A stretch of DNA of 57,087 nt from Aeromonas diversa CDC 2478-85 (GCF_000819805.1 NZ_CDCE01000011.1:3028-60114); one strand, 5' to 3'; positions 39,355-50,010 are shown, counted from the first letter of the stretch. A program made the numbers and translations. Notes: generated from the letters alone by a model not told the origin.

Positions 39355-39376
39355 AGGGTGGCCCCCTGGCCACCCT
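39355..39376 (+). terminator. Hairpin downstream of pepE
   Basis: A perfect 9-bp stem AGGGTGGCC/GGCCACCCT with a 4-base loop, starting 12 bases past the pepE stop. No T-run follows, so intrinsic termination is uncertain. Confidence 0.5.
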
Positions 39377-39433
39377 GCGCTGAGTGGTCCGGGGGCGCCG
39401 GGTTCTCTGCCGGGAGTCACATTCGCCGGCAAA

Positions 39434-39448
39434 TGATAATGACTTTCA
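39434..39448 (+). promoter_or_regulatory. Fur-box-like site upstream of fumC
   Basis: TGATAATGACTTTCA matches the 7-1-7 Fur motif (TGATAAT n ATTATCA) at 12 of 14 positions. It lies about 50 bases before the fumC ATG. Fumarase C needs no iron, so repression of fumC by iron-loaded Fur would make sense. Confidence 0.6.
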
Positions 39449-39497
39449 TTTGGTTTGGGTGTTTACTCGAGTCATCCCATCCGCCAGAGGATTCACC

Positions 39498-40892
<1,395 letters not shown>

Positions 40893-40896
40893 CAAC

Positions 40897-40920
40897 AAGG
40901 GGCGCCGCGGCGCCCCTTTT
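40897..40920 (+). terminator. Terminator of fumC
   Basis: The palindrome AAGGGGCGCCGCGGCGCCCC, completed by TT and followed by further T and CATG, begins four bases past the fumC stop. Confidence 0.8.
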
Positions 40921-40928
40921 CATGTGCC

Positions 40929-41363
40929 CTACGCTGGGCTCATGCAGTTGAACATCCACTGCACCCCAAAGCGATCCTTCAGGCTGCCGTAGTAGCCGCC
41001 CCAGAACATCTCCTGCAGCGGCGTCTCCACCACCCCGCCCTCGGCCAGTGCCGCGAACAGGCGATCGGTCTCGCCCCGGCTGTCCGGCTCCAGATTGAGG
41101 TAGCTATGGTTGCCCTGACGCAAGGTGAAGCCCATGGAAGCGGCGGCGTCGGTGCCCATCAAGACGTGGCCGCCGAGGATCGGCAGCTCCACGTGCATCA
41201 CCAGCCGGGCATCCTCCGGCGCCAGGGGCTGTTCCGGGCAGGGTGGGCCGTCGCCAAAGCGCATCAGGGGCATGGAGAACTCGGTGCCGAACACGTCGCG
41301 GTAGAAGGTGAATGCCGCCTCGGTCTGGCGATCGAAGTTGAGGTAGGTGCTGACTCTGGCCAT
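40929..41363 (-). CDS. VOC family (PhnB/glyoxalase-like) protein
   Basis: A 144-residue protein of the vicinal-oxygen-chelate fold. YLNFDRQTEAAFTFYRDVFG is the usual first repeat, and GNHSYLNLEPDSRGETDRLF with FWGGYYGSLKDRFGVQWMFN is the second. This matches the PhnB-like group also annotated as 3-demethylubiquinone methyltransferase-like. The substrate is unknown. It lies between fumC (opposite strand) and yjbQ. Confidence 0.9.
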   Translation of the reverse strand: MARVSTYLNFDRQTEAAFTFYRDVFGTEFSMPLMRFGDGPPCPEQPLAPEDARLVMHVELPILGGHVLMGTDAAASMGFTLRQGNHSYLNLEPDSRGETDRLFAALAEGGVVETPLQEMFWGGYYGSLKDRFGVQWMFNCMSPA

Positions 41364-41433
41364 GGTGGCCTCCTTGCCAATGAACCGGCCTCAAGCATAG
41401 CGGCCCTGCGCCAGGGCGCAGGGCGAGCGGGGG

Positions 41434-41853
41434 TCATGCCCCCTGAATGGTCACCAGGATGCGGCGGCGGCCGCCGTCGTTGCGGTGCTCGCCGAGCCAG
41501 ATCCCCTGCCAGGTGCCGAGGGCCAGCCGCCCCTCTTGCAGCGGCAGGGTGAGGCTCACCCCGAGCAGGGAGGACTTGATGTGGGCCGGCATGTCGTCCG
41601 GCCCTTCAGCGGTGTGGCGATAGTAGGGGGCATCCTCCGGCGCCAGCCTATGCAAATGCGCCTCCATGTCGGCGCGCACGCTCGGGTCGCAGTTCTCGTT
41701 GAGGGTGAGAGAGGCCGAGGTGTGCTGCAGCAGCAGATGCACCAGGCCCACCCGGTACCCGGCAAGCTCAGGCAGTTGGGCCAGCAGCTCGTCGGTCACC
41801 AGGTGAAAGCCCCGCGAACAGGGTTTCAGGGTGATCAGACGCTGGCACCACAT
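41434..41853 (-). CDS. yjbQ: YjbQ family (UPF0047) protein
   Basis: A 139-residue protein of the YjbQ family, suggested to have thiamine-phosphate synthase side activity in E. coli. Visible features: [20 protein letters not shown] and [18 protein letters not shown], which carry the conserved histidines and acidic residues. The start overlaps the alr stop (TGATG), so the two are translationally coupled. The longer upstream ORF reading is rejected because it lies inside alr. Confidence 0.93.
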   Translation of the reverse strand: MWCQRLITLKPCSRGFHLVTDELLAQLPELAGYRVGLVHLLLQHTSASLTLNENCDPSVRADMEAHLHRLAPEDAPYYRHTAEGPDDMPAHIKSSLLGVSLTLPLQEGRLALGTWQGIWLGEHRNDGGRRRILVTIQGA

Positions 41854-42926
41854 CAGACATACTCCATGAAGACCCGGGAGGTGAGCTTGGTGATGAGCTC
41901 GTAGGGGATGGTGCCGATGGCCTCGGCCACCCGCTCCACCGGCAGCCACTCGCCCCACAGCACCACCTCATCCCCCGCCTTGTCGGTGGCGCCAGGCCCC
42001 AGATCGATCGTGGTCATGTCCATGGAGACGCGACCGACCAAAGGCACGATGCGACCGTTGACCAGCACAGGCGTGCCATTGGGGGCCATGCGCGGATAGC
42101 CGTCGCCGTAGCCGATGGCCACCACCCCGAGGCGGGTGTCTCGCTCCGACACCCAGTTGGCCCCATACCCCACCGGCTCGCCCGCCTTGTGCTCACGCAC
42201 CGCGATGAGCTGAGTGCGCAGGGTCATCACGGGTTTCAGGTCGTAGTCTGCCGCCACCGTGTCCGGGAACGGCGAGACGCCGTAGAGGATGACACCGGGG
42301 CGCACCCAGTCGCAGTGGGAATCCGGCCAGGCCAAAATGCCGGCCGAGTTGGCCATGGCGCGCTCGCCCAAAAGCGGCGCGGTCAGCTGGCTGAAGAGAT
42401 CGATCTGCTCGCGGGTGGTGGATTGGTCCAGCTCATCGGAGCGGCTGAAGTGGGTCATGACGTTGAACGGCTGCACCACGTTCTTGCACTTGCCGAGGCG
42501 CTCGATAAAGGCGGGCATCTCCTCGGCACGTACCCCGAGCCGGTGCATGCCGGTGTCGAGCTTGAGCCAGGCCACCACGGGGGCCGGCAGTTCGGCCTGC
42601 TCCAGCGCCTCGAGCTGCTCCCAGGTGTGCACCGCGGTCTGCAGGTTGTTGGCCGCCAGCACCGGCAGGTCGTCGGCACTGAAGAAGCCTTCCAGCAGCA
42701 CTATCGGTTTGACCACGGCGCAGGAGCGCAGCATCAGCGCCTCCTCGATGCGCGCCACCGCGTAGGCGTCCGCCGCCGCCAGGGTGCGGGCAACCGGCAA
42801 CAGACCATGGCCATAGGCGTTGGCCTTGACCACGGCGATGATCTTGCACTGAGGAGCGTGGCGTTTAACCACGGCGAGGTTGTGGCGCAGGGCCTCGGTA
42901 TTGATTTGGGCAGTTGCCGCTTTCAT
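41853..42926 (-). CDS. alr: Alanine racemase
   Basis: A 357-residue PLP enzyme that makes D-alanine for peptidoglycan. The PLP lysine is in [12 protein letters not shown] (K34). The catalytic tyrosine lies in [12 protein letters not shown], and GYGDGYPRM with [12 protein letters not shown] follows. Length is normal. It follows dnaB, as in E. coli, with about 180 bases between them and no obvious terminator. Confidence 0.97.
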   Translation of the reverse strand: MKAATAQINTEALRHNLAVVKRHAPQCKIIAVVKANAYGHGLLPVARTLAAADAYAVARIEEALMLRSCAVVKPIVLLEGFFSADDLPVLAANNLQTAVHTWEQLEALEQAELPAPVVAWLKLDTGMHRLGVRAEEMPAFIERLGKCKNVVQPFNVMTHFSRSDELDQSTTREQIDLFSQLTAPLLGERAMANSAGILAWPDSHCDWVRPGVILYGVSPFPDTVAADYDLKPVMTLRTQLIAVREHKAGEPVGYGANWVSERDTRLGVVAIGYGDGYPRMAPNGTPVLVNGRIVPLVGRVSMDMTTIDLGPGATDKAGDEVVLWGEWLPVERVAEAIGTIPYELITKLTSRVFMEYV

Positions 42927-43103
42927 GGTTTTCCCTTACGAGAGCACAAATGGCGCAGCCCCCCGACGGGAGGCCGGAGGCCACCGCTCAGTAGTCGTGG
43001 CCGGACCGGCAGAATTGTCGAACCGGGAAAACAGACCCGGGTGGGGGCACAGACCCCGCGCCAGGGCGGTGGTGGCGAGCCTTAGGGGATGCTCGCCTTA
43101 GCC

Positions 43104-44498
43104 TTAATAGTCGTCATCAAACGCCGGGCCCGCGTAGTTGTCAAAGCGCGAGAACTGGCCCTGGAAGGTAAGCCGCACGCGGCCAATGGGGCCGTTACGC
43201 TGCTTGCCGATGATGATCTCGGCGATCCCCTTGTCGGGGCTGTCGTCGTGATAGACCTCGTCGCGGTAGATGAACATGATCAAGTCCGCATCCTGCTCGA
43301 TGGAGCCGGACTCACGAAGATCCGAGTTGACCGGGCGCTTGTCGGCGCGCTGCTCCAGGCTTCGGTTGAGCTGGGAGAGCGCCACCACGGGGCACTGCAA
43401 CTCTTTCGCCAACGCCTTGAGAGAGCGGGAGATTTCACCGATTTCCAGGGTCCGGTTATCGGAGAGGCTGGGCACCCGCATCAGCTGCAGGTAGTCCACC
43501 ATGATCATGCTGATGCCGCCGTTGTCCCGCGCCACCCGGCGGGCGCGCGAGCGCACTTCGGTCGGGGTCAGACCCGAGGAGTCGTCGATGTACATCTTGC
43601 CCTTCTCGAGCAGGAGGCCCATGGTCGAGGAGAGGCGAGCCCAATCCTCGTCGTCGAGCTGACCGGTCCGCACCTTGGTCTGATCGATGCGCCCCACCGA
43701 GGCGAGCATACGCATGATGATCTGCTCGGAGGGCATCTCGAGGGAGAAGATCAGCACCGGCTTGTCGGCGGTGAGGGCCGCGTGCTCGCACAGGTTCATG
43801 GCAAAGGTGGTCTTGCCCATGGAGGGACGGGCCGCGACGATGACCAGGTCCGAGCGCTGCAGGCCGGCGGTCATCTTGTCGAGATCGTTGTAACCCGACG
43901 AAACCCCGGTGACCCCGTTGTGAGGGGTCTTGAACAGCTCTTCAATCTTGTCGACGGTCTGCTCGAGGATGAGCTTGAGCGGCTGGGGGCCCTCGTTGGC
44001 GCTGGTGCGCTGCTCGGCGATCTGGAACACCTTGGTCTCAGCCAAGTCCAGCAGATCGTTGGAGGTGCGCCCCTGGGGCTCGTAACCGGCCTCGACGATC
44101 TCGTTGGCCACCGCGATCATCTCGCGCACCACGGCACGCTCGCGCACGATCTCGGCATAGGCGCCTATGTTGGCGGCACTCGGGGTGTTCTTGGCGATCT
44201 CAACCAGATAGGCGAAGCCCCCCACATCCTCGAGCTGCTCCGAGCGCTCGAGCTCCTCCTGCACCGTGATGAGGTCGATGGGGCTGCCCGCGTTGGAGAG
44301 GCGAGACATGGCCTGGAAGATGAGGCGATGGGGACGACTGTAGAAATCCTTGTCGATCACCCGCTCGGCAACCCGGTCCCAGGCATCGTTATCGAGCATG
44401 AGACCGCCCAGCACGGACTGCTCGGCCTCGAACGAGTGAGGGGGAACCTTCAGCTGTTGTGTCTTGGCGTCTTTCTTCGCCGCCGCTTGTTCTGCCAT
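43104..44498 (-). CDS. dnaB: Replicative DNA helicase DnaB
   Basis: A 464-residue hexameric helicase that opens the replication fork. The N-terminal domain (PHSFEAEQSVLGGLMLDNDA) binds primase and is joined to the RecA-like domain with Walker A ARPSMGKTTFAMN, VDYLQLM and the arginine finger region. Length and order are normal. There is no intein. Confidence 0.98.
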   Translation of the reverse strand: MAEQAAAKKDAKTQQLKVPPHSFEAEQSVLGGLMLDNDAWDRVAERVIDKDFYSRPHRLIFQAMSRLSNAGSPIDLITVQEELERSEQLEDVGGFAYLVEIAKNTPSAANIGAYAEIVRERAVVREMIAVANEIVEAGYEPQGRTSNDLLDLAETKVFQIAEQRTSANEGPQPLKLILEQTVDKIEELFKTPHNGVTGVSSGYNDLDKMTAGLQRSDLVIVAARPSMGKTTFAMNLCEHAALTADKPVLIFSLEMPSEQIIMRMLASVGRIDQTKVRTGQLDDEDWARLSSTMGLLLEKGKMYIDDSSGLTPTEVRSRARRVARDNGGISMIMVDYLQLMRVPSLSDNRTLEIGEISRSLKALAKELQCPVVALSQLNRSLEQRADKRPVNSDLRESGSIEQDADLIMFIYRDEVYHDDSPDKGIAEIIIGKQRNGPIGRVRLTFQGQFSRFDNYAGPAFDDDY

Positions 44499-44565
44499 AG
44501 GGGATCTGAATTGCTCGAAAGGAGGATGAATTCTACAAAATATCCCCCTCCACCGCGAGGCCCAA

Positions 44566-44667
44566 TCAGATCGGACAGATCAACCAGATGGCAGGCACTG
44601 AGGCCTGACGCGACTTCTGCTTGTTGCGCTGCTTGCGCTCACGGCGGCTGGCTCGGCGAATTTTCAT
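44566..44667 (-). CDS. Possible small basic protein (33 residues)
   Basis: An ATG at 44667 with AGAGGG about nine bases upstream opens a 33-residue ORF. Its first half is extremely basic (MKIRRASRRERKQRNKQKSR), its second half hydrophobic (PAIWLICPI). It lies between dnaB and the Tim44-like gene. The composition resembles a nucleic-acid-binding micropeptide, but chance cannot be excluded. Confidence 0.35.
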   Translation of the reverse strand: MKIRRASRRERKQRNKQKSRQASVPAIWLICPI

Positions 44668-44830
44668 GATTTACGGCCCTCTTTACGATTCCGACACCCC
44701 TTTCCATTCATGAATAATTCATGCCAGTTCAGTTAACAATGGGTCATGCTGGCGATTCATGGGATGATTCGCAGCCTGCGATGCGAGGCGCATCGCCCCC
44801 TTGAACAAACGAGAGTGAAAAAGAGCCGAC

Positions 44831-45694
44831 ATGAAGAGAATGTTGACCCTGTTTGCCGTGATCCTGGCCATTGGCCTGGGGGCACCGATCGCCGAAGCCA
44901 AGAAGCTGGGTGGTGGCAAGTCCTTTGGCAAGAGCTACAAGACGGCACCGGCCCAGCCGGCCGCCAAACCGGTCGATAGCAAGAATCCGACCCTGGGTGC
45001 CCAACAAGGGGCTCCGAAGAAGAGCGGTCTGATGGGCGGCCTGCTCGGCGGCCTGCTGGCCGGCGGCCTGTTCGCCTGGTTGCTCGGCAGCGGCGCCTTC
45101 GAAGGGCTGCAGGCGATGGACTTCGTCCTGATCGCCGCCCTGGCACTCGGCGTCATGTTCCTGCTGCGCACCCTGCGCAAGGGCGGTGCTCCCCAGGCGT
45201 CCCAACAGCCTGCCTATGCCGGCTACCAGAGCGCCCCGCAGCAACCGGCCCCGCAAGCCTTCCAGGCCAATGCGGCCGCCCCCCAGGCGAGCGGTTTCAC
45301 CGACAGCGACGTGCCGTTCCGTCTGCCCCCGGGCTTTGACATGAACGCCTTCCTGGCCGGCGCGCGCGATCACTACCGCACCCTGCAGGAAGCCTGGAAC
45401 AAAAACGATCTGGAGAAGATCCGCGAGTATGTGAGCCCCGAGCTGTTCGACCAGCTCAAGGCCCAGCGCGCCGAGCTCTCCGGCGAGCAGCACACCGAGG
45501 TGATGTACGTCGACACCCAGCTGGTGCGCGCCGACCACGGCAGCGACTGGGCTCAGGTGAGCGTGCTCTTCACCGGCCGTTACATGGACCGCACCGAGAA
45601 CGTCGAGGCGGACATCAAGGAGGTGTGGCACCTGGAGCGCGACCTGACCAAGGCCGGCGCCCCCTGGCACATCGTGGGGATCGAGGAGGCCTGA
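44831..45694 (+). CDS. Tim44-like domain protein
   Basis: A 287-residue exported or membrane-anchored protein. It has a signal-like N-terminus (MLTLFAVILAIGLGAPIAEA), a Gly/Lys-rich linker, two hydrophobic segments (GLMGGLLGGLLAGGLFAWLL and FVLIAALALGVMFLL), a Gln/Pro/Ala-rich linker, and a C-terminal Tim44-like domain (about 170-285; HYRTLQEAWNKNDLEKIREY, SVLFTGRYMDR). Bacterial Tim44-like proteins are poorly understood. A terminator follows at 45712-45738. Confidence 0.88.
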   Translation: MKRMLTLFAVILAIGLGAPIAEAKKLGGGKSFGKSYKTAPAQPAAKPVDSKNPTLGAQQGAPKKSGLMGGLLGGLLAGGLFAWLLGSGAFEGLQAMDFVLIAALALGVMFLLRTLRKGGAPQASQQPAYAGYQSAPQQPAPQAFQANAAAPQASGFTDSDVPFRLPPGFDMNAFLAGARDHYRTLQEAWNKNDLEKIREYVSPELFDQLKAQRAELSGEQHTEVMYVDTQLVRADHGSDWAQVSVLFTGRYMDRTENVEADIKEVWHLERDLTKAGAPWHIVGIEEA

Positions 45695-45711
45695 TCCCTC
45701 CCCCGCACGCA

Positions 45712-45738
45712 AAAGGCGACCACTGGGTCGCCTTTTTT
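45712..45738 (+). terminator. Terminator of the Tim44-like gene
   Basis: The stem AAAGGCGACC/GGTCGCCTTT is followed by a run of T. It lies 17 bases after the stop. Confidence 0.85.
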
Positions 45739-45766
45739 CATGGTGCACCGTTTTCAGCGCTCGGGC

Positions 45767-46342
45767 TCAGAGCCCGAGGAAGCGCACTATCTGGGCACAG
45801 TAACGCTCGAAGCCGACGAAGGCGTGGTTGCCCTCACACTCCATGGTGAAGCGGGCGAAGCGGTATTCGGCCAACGCCTGACGGCTGTCGAGTACTTCGT
45901 CGGCCTCCTGTTGCAGCACCCAGAGACGCTCGGGTGCCGTCACCGGCACGGCCAACGCCTCGAGCTCGGCCATGTGTGCCACCGTGAGGTCGTAACGCTC
46001 GCCTGTGTAGGGATTCTGCTGAGGGCCCAGGTAATCGGCGAGCAACTCATGGGGGCGCACCGCCGGATTGACCAGCACGGCGCGACAGCCGTAGCGTTCG
46101 GCCACCCGGGTCGCCATGAAGCCACCGAGAGAGCTGCCCACCACACCGAGCAGGGTCCCCTCGGGCAGGGCCTCGATGGCCTGCTCGATACAGGCCCAGG
46201 CCGCCGCAGGGGTCGAGGGTTGAGCCGGGATAACCACCCGGATGTCGGGGCGCCGGGCGGCCACCCACTCTGCTATCTGGGTTGCCTTGAGGGAGGCGGG
46301 GGAAGAGTTGAAACCATGCAGATACAGCAGTGCCGAGGCCAC
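45767..46342 (-). CDS. yqiA: YqiA family esterase
   Basis: A 191-residue alpha/beta-hydrolase. It begins LLYLHGFNSSPASLKATQ, has the nucleophile GVVGSSLGGFMATRVAERYG and a late histidine ECEGNHAFVGFERY. E. coli YqiA has esterase activity; the natural substrate is unknown. The start is GTG, immediately next to the cpdA stop, so translation is coupled. In E. coli parE follows yqiA; here it does not. Confidence 0.94.
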   Translation of the reverse strand: MASALLYLHGFNSSPASLKATQIAEWVAARRPDIRVVIPAQPSTPAAAWACIEQAIEALPEGTLLGVVGSSLGGFMATRVAERYGCRAVLVNPAVRPHELLADYLGPQQNPYTGERYDLTVAHMAELEALAVPVTAPERLWVLQQEADEVLDSRQALAEYRFARFTMECEGNHAFVGFERYCAQIVRFLGL

Positions 46343-47167
46343 CTAGTACCCCCGCGCCTGGGAGTCAGGGATGAAGCTGCCGGCCGGCAGGCGCCACACC
46401 TGGGTATCGATGCGCCCGTCCGGATGCAGGGTCAGATAGCGCCAGCCCGGGCCAGACTCGTCCAGGGTGAAGTCGTCGCACAGGGGCTTGAACTGAATGC
46501 AGGTGGACGGAGAGGCGATGAGGCGAATCCCTCGGTGCACCTCGTCAAATTCCTGATGCACATGGCCAAATAATAGGGTCCGGGTCTGGGGATAACGGGC
46601 CAGCACGGCGAACATATCATCGGCGTTCTTGAGGTTGTGCTGATCGAGCCAGGCACACCCGACCGGCACCCCCTGATGATGCAAGGCGATCAGGGCATGC
46701 TTGTCCGGATGGGTGCGCAGGGCATGATCGAGCGCCGCCAACTGGTGATCGGCCAGCACGCCGTGGGGCTTGGTACGCACCTGGGTATCGAGCAGTATGA
46801 TCTGCCAATGTTCGCCGACCAGCCACTTGGCCTCGCTGATCCCCGCCTCGTAGAGCTGCTGGGTCATCAGGGGGGCGTCGTCGTGGTTACCGGGCAACCA
46901 GTAGATCGGCTTGCCAAGGGGCGCCATCATGGTCGCGAATCGCTGATAAGACTCTGCCGTGTGATCCTGCGAGAGATCCCCTGTGGCGAGGATGCAGTCG
47001 AAGGGATGAGCGTTGGACTGAACGCGTTCGAGTACGGCCGCCAGGCTGTCGGCCGTACGCACACCGAGCAGTTGGCTGTCGGCGTTGGCAAAGAGATGGG
47101 TGTCGGTTATTTGCAGCAGGCGCACACACCCGTCGGGCGCCTGAAGTCGCTCTGTTTCCAAAATCAC
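46343..47167 (-). CDS. cpdA: 3',5'-cyclic-AMP phosphodiesterase CpdA
   Basis: A 274-residue metallophosphodiesterase that lowers cAMP. Dinuclear metal motifs are intact: LLQITDTHLF (D-x-H), ATGDLSQD, WLPGNHDD and LLFGHVHQEFD. Start is GTG at 47167 with AGAAG upstream. It lies between yqiB and yqiA in the order found in E. coli. Confidence 0.96.
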   Translation of the reverse strand: MILETERLQAPDGCVRLLQITDTHLFANADSQLLGVRTADSLAAVLERVQSNAHPFDCILATGDLSQDHTAESYQRFATMMAPLGKPIYWLPGNHDDAPLMTQQLYEAGISEAKWLVGEHWQIILLDTQVRTKPHGVLADHQLAALDHALRTHPDKHALIALHHQGVPVGCAWLDQHNLKNADDMFAVLARYPQTRTLLFGHVHQEFDEVHRGIRLIASPSTCIQFKPLCDDFTLDESGPGWRYLTLHPDGRIDTQVWRLPAGSFIPDSQARGY

Positions 47168-47182
47168 GCTTCTTCTAATGGA

Positions 47183-47617
47183 TTAGATAATCTTGGCAAG
47201 AGTGGTGCCATGCCTGAGGCAGAAATTGAGCCACTCAGCCAGAAACTGGTTCACCTGTGCCTTCTCGTCGGGCTGGTGCATGCCGTCATTCGGGTAATCA
47301 TATCGCGGTTGCAGGCGGGAAATCTGTTGGGCCGCACACACTTCCGCCATGCGCACATCATGATACAAACGAATCTCTGCCTGACTCTGTAGCCAGGACG
47401 GTAAATCGGGGTTGCACTGACTCAAGGCGACCCGGGTGGTGAAGCGGCTCTCTTCCAACACCTCGAGGTGAAAGAAGAGCCCGCCGGCCTGATAGCGGCG
47501 CTCGGCCCCGGGGACGAGATCCCCGGGCAACAACCGCATCAGGGTCATGTAGTTCACCTCGCAGGTGCGCTGCATGGTCCGCAGATCCGGCACATATTTT
47601 CGCTGTGCCTGTAACAC
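47183..47617 (-). CDS. yqiB: DUF1249 family protein YqiB
   Basis: A 144-residue protein of unknown function. It shows the usual family start (YVPDLRTMQRTCEVNYMTLM), FFHLEVLEESRFTTRV and the C-terminal MHQPDEKAQVNQFLAEWLN. The GTG start at 47617 directly follows the nudF stop. It is part of the nudF-yqiB-cpdA-yqiA unit. Confidence 0.94.
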   Translation of the reverse strand: MLQAQRKYVPDLRTMQRTCEVNYMTLMRLLPGDLVPGAERRYQAGGLFFHLEVLEESRFTTRVALSQCNPDLPSWLQSQAEIRLYHDVRMAEVCAAQQISRLQPRYDYPNDGMHQPDEKAQVNQFLAEWLNFCLRHGTTLAKII

Positions 47618-48253
47618 TCAGTTTGCTCCTGCCCAACGGGCCTTCAACTGCTCATGATGAAGCTGCAACCACTGCAGCGCGATGACCGAGGCGGCATTGT
47701 CGATGCGTCCCGACTCTACCAGAGCATAGGCGGTCTCCCTGTCCAGAACATGAACCCGGATATCCTCCCCCTCCTCGGCCAAACCATGCAGCCCTTGTGC
47801 CGAGCTGGCATCAACCTCGCCGACAAACACCTCGATGCGCTCCGAAGTGCCCCCCGGGCTCACCAGATAGCTGAGGGCATGCTCGATGCGCGCGATGGTG
47901 ACGCCAGCCTCCTCTTCGGCCTCCCGCCGGGCCACCTCATCGGCGGGCTCGCCCTCTTCGATGATGCCGGCGATCAGCTCCAGCAACCAGGGCGTCTGGC
48001 TGGTGGTGAGGGCACCGATACGGAACTGCTCCACCATCACCACCTGATCCCGGTGCGGATCATAGGCGAGCAGGGCGGCGGCGTGGCCGCGCTCGAACAG
48101 CTCGCGCACCATGGGTTCGGACCAGCCGCCGGCGAACAGGCGATGGCGCAGCCGATAGCTGTTGATCTTGAAGAAACCGTCGTACCCGCTGCGTTTCTCC
48201 AGCACTTCCACATCGGCCGGACCAAAGGTCACAACCGGGTGTTTCTCCACCAT
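47618..48253 (-). CDS. nudF: ADP-ribose pyrophosphatase
   Basis: A 211-residue Nudix enzyme that splits ADP-ribose into AMP and ribose 5-phosphate. The Nudix box is GIIEEGEPADEVARREAEEE followed by AGV. Upstream WLLELIAG and downstream SERIEVFVGEVD match the NudF/ADPRase family. First gene of the nudF-yqiB-cpdA-yqiA unit; divergent from tolC. Confidence 0.96.
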   Translation of the reverse strand: MVEKHPVVTFGPADVEVLEKRSGYDGFFKINSYRLRHRLFAGGWSEPMVRELFERGHAAALLAYDPHRDQVVMVEQFRIGALTTSQTPWLLELIAGIIEEGEPADEVARREAEEEAGVTIARIEHALSYLVSPGGTSERIEVFVGEVDASSAQGLHGLAEEGEDIRVHVLDRETAYALVESGRIDNAASVIALQWLQLHHEQLKARWAGAN

Positions 48254-48578
48254 CTAGGCCTCCTGGCTTGACTTGAACCCTGATGAATCTAGAATCACGG
48301 GGCGTGAATGAACGCTCATTCATTTTCTCTGCGCCCACTTCAGAGTGGCGGATTCTAGCAGGATGGCGCGGGATGACTAAGTGTCAGTTTGTAAAACGCC
48401 CCCACAGAGGCTGCGACCGATTGACCTTGCCCCCCGGTTATCTGCAGAAATGGATGAAACGAAAGAATTTTTGCTTATAGTAGGGTCATTAAGCTCAGAT
48501 AAAGCCCATGGGGGCATACTTGATCGCCCCTTACCGTCCGGCAACCGCTCAGGATCTACCAATAAGGTTATGGAATCT
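48254..48578. promoter_or_regulatory. nudF-tolC intergenic region with nested inverted repeats
   Basis: No gene is supported. The perfect palindrome TGAATGA-ACGC-TCATTCA (48305-48322) looks like a TetR-type operator. An outer pair CTAGAATC (48289-48296) and GATTCTAG (48351-48358) surrounds it. Either could control the divergent nudF and tolC promoters. The regulator is not in the window. Confidence 0.55.
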
Positions 48579-49904
48579 ATGAAACGAACTCTTCTGTCCG
48601 TGCTTGTCATGCTGGGTGTCAGCACCGCGGCCCATGCGGAGAACCTCATCGACATCTACCAACAAGCCCAGGTCAAGGATCCTCAGCTGCTGGAGTCCAA
48701 GGCCAAGCGTGATGCCGCCTTCGAGAAGATCAACGAATCCCGCGCCGCCCTGCTGCCCCAGATCAACCTGGCCGGCACCGCCGATTACCAGAACACCACA
48801 AATGATATGGCCACCCGTACCCAGCTGGGTGCCCAACTGAGCCTGGATCAATCCATCTATCGCCGCAGCAACTGGGTGAATCTGAGCCTGACCGAGAAGG
48901 GGGCGACCCAGAGCGACGTCAGCTACAACCTGGAACAACAGGGCCTGATGCTGCGTACCTCCCAGGCCTATTTCACCGTGCTCAAGGCCCAGGATACCCT
49001 GGAGTTTGTCCGTGCCAACAAGGCCGCGGTAGAGCGCCAGCTCGAGCAGACCCAGCAGCGTTTCGAAGTGGGCCTTACCGCCATCACCGACGTCAACGAA
49101 GCCCAGGCCGAGCTGGATCAGGCCCTGGCCGACGAGATCCAGGCCGAGAATACCCTGGCCAACAGCTACGAGACCCTGCGCGAGCTGACCGGTGTCGACT
49201 ACCGCAGCCTGGACGTGCTCAACACCGAGCGCTTCAGCCCGGTCAAGAGCCCCCTCAACTCGGATCAGTGGCTCGAGACCGCCCTAGACAAGAACCTGGC
49301 CCTGCACAGCGCGCGCATCGGCAAGGACATCGCCAAGGAGCAGATCGATCTGGCCAAGACCGGCCATGAGCCGACCCTGGATCTGGGCGCCGGTCTGGGT
49401 ACCTCCAACAGCGACTACAAGATCGACAACAGTCCCCAGGATGGCACCATGGATCAGGCGAGTGTTGGCCTGACCCTCAAGCTCCCCCTCTATAGCGGCG
49501 GTGCAACCACTTCTCGCGTCAAGCAGGCCCAACACGCCTATGTGGCCGCCAGCGAGCTGCTCGAGAAGAACTTCCGCTCGGTGCAGAGCACGGTTCGCTC
49601 CTCCTACAACAACGTCAACTCCAGCATCGGCGCCGTCCGTGCCTATGCCCAGTACGTGGTCTCTGCCGAGAGTTCCCTCAAGGCGACCGAGGCCGGCTAC
49701 GAGGTGGGTACCCGTACCATAGTCGACGTGCTCGACTCCACCCGCAAACTCTATCAGGCCAAGCAGAAGCTCTCCGAGGCTCGCTACAACTACATCCTGA
49801 GCATACTGCAGCTCAAGCAGGCGGCCGGGACACTGCAAGAGCAGGATCTGGTCGAGGTGAACCAGGGGCTGATGCCGGCCTCCGAGAAGAAGAGCAGCAC
49901 CTAA
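48579..49904 (+). CDS. tolC: Outer-membrane channel protein TolC
   Basis: A 441-residue outer-membrane efflux and secretion channel. The signal peptide ends AHA/EN. The two structural repeats are visible: AENLIDIYQQAQVKDPQLLE, QRFEVGLTAITDVNEAQAEL, and GYEVGTRTIVDVLDSTRKLY in the second half. It is shorter at the C-terminus than E. coli TolC, lacking the long tail. ATG 48579 (or the ATG nine bases upstream) is likely. It is divergent from nudF, as in E. coli, and ends in a strong terminator. Confidence 0.97.
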   Translation: MKRTLLSVLVMLGVSTAAHAENLIDIYQQAQVKDPQLLESKAKRDAAFEKINESRAALLPQINLAGTADYQNTTNDMATRTQLGAQLSLDQSIYRRSNWVNLSLTEKGATQSDVSYNLEQQGLMLRTSQAYFTVLKAQDTLEFVRANKAAVERQLEQTQQRFEVGLTAITDVNEAQAELDQALADEIQAENTLANSYETLRELTGVDYRSLDVLNTERFSPVKSPLNSDQWLETALDKNLALHSARIGKDIAKEQIDLAKTGHEPTLDLGAGLGTSNSDYKIDNSPQDGTMDQASVGLTLKLPLYSGGATTSRVKQAQHAYVAASELLEKNFRSVQSTVRSSYNNVNSSIGAVRAYAQYVVSAESSLKATEAGYEVGTRTIVDVLDSTRKLYQAKQKLSEARYNYILSILQLKQAAGTLQEQDLVEVNQGLMPASEKKSST

Positions 49905-49921
49905 ATGGTGATGACCCAATG

Positions 49922-49948
49922 AAAAAGGCGCCGCGAGGCGCCTTTTTC
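49922..49948 (+). terminator. Terminator of tolC
   Basis: The stem AAAAAGGCGCC/GGCGCCTTTTT has loop GCGA and ends in T residues. It is 17 bases past the stop codon. Confidence 0.88.
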
Positions 49949-49981
49949 ATTTCCTTGTTTACCACGCGGTGGCATCGACAA

Positions 49982-50007
49982 AGAGGGGCAGCCCAGGCCG
50001 CCCCTCT
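49982..50007 (-). terminator. Terminator-like hairpin after pspG
   Basis: AGAGGGGC and GCCCCTCT pair around a 10-base loop. On the minus strand TTTGTC follows. It lies just past the pspG stop. Confidence 0.6.
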
Positions 50008-50010
50008 CTG

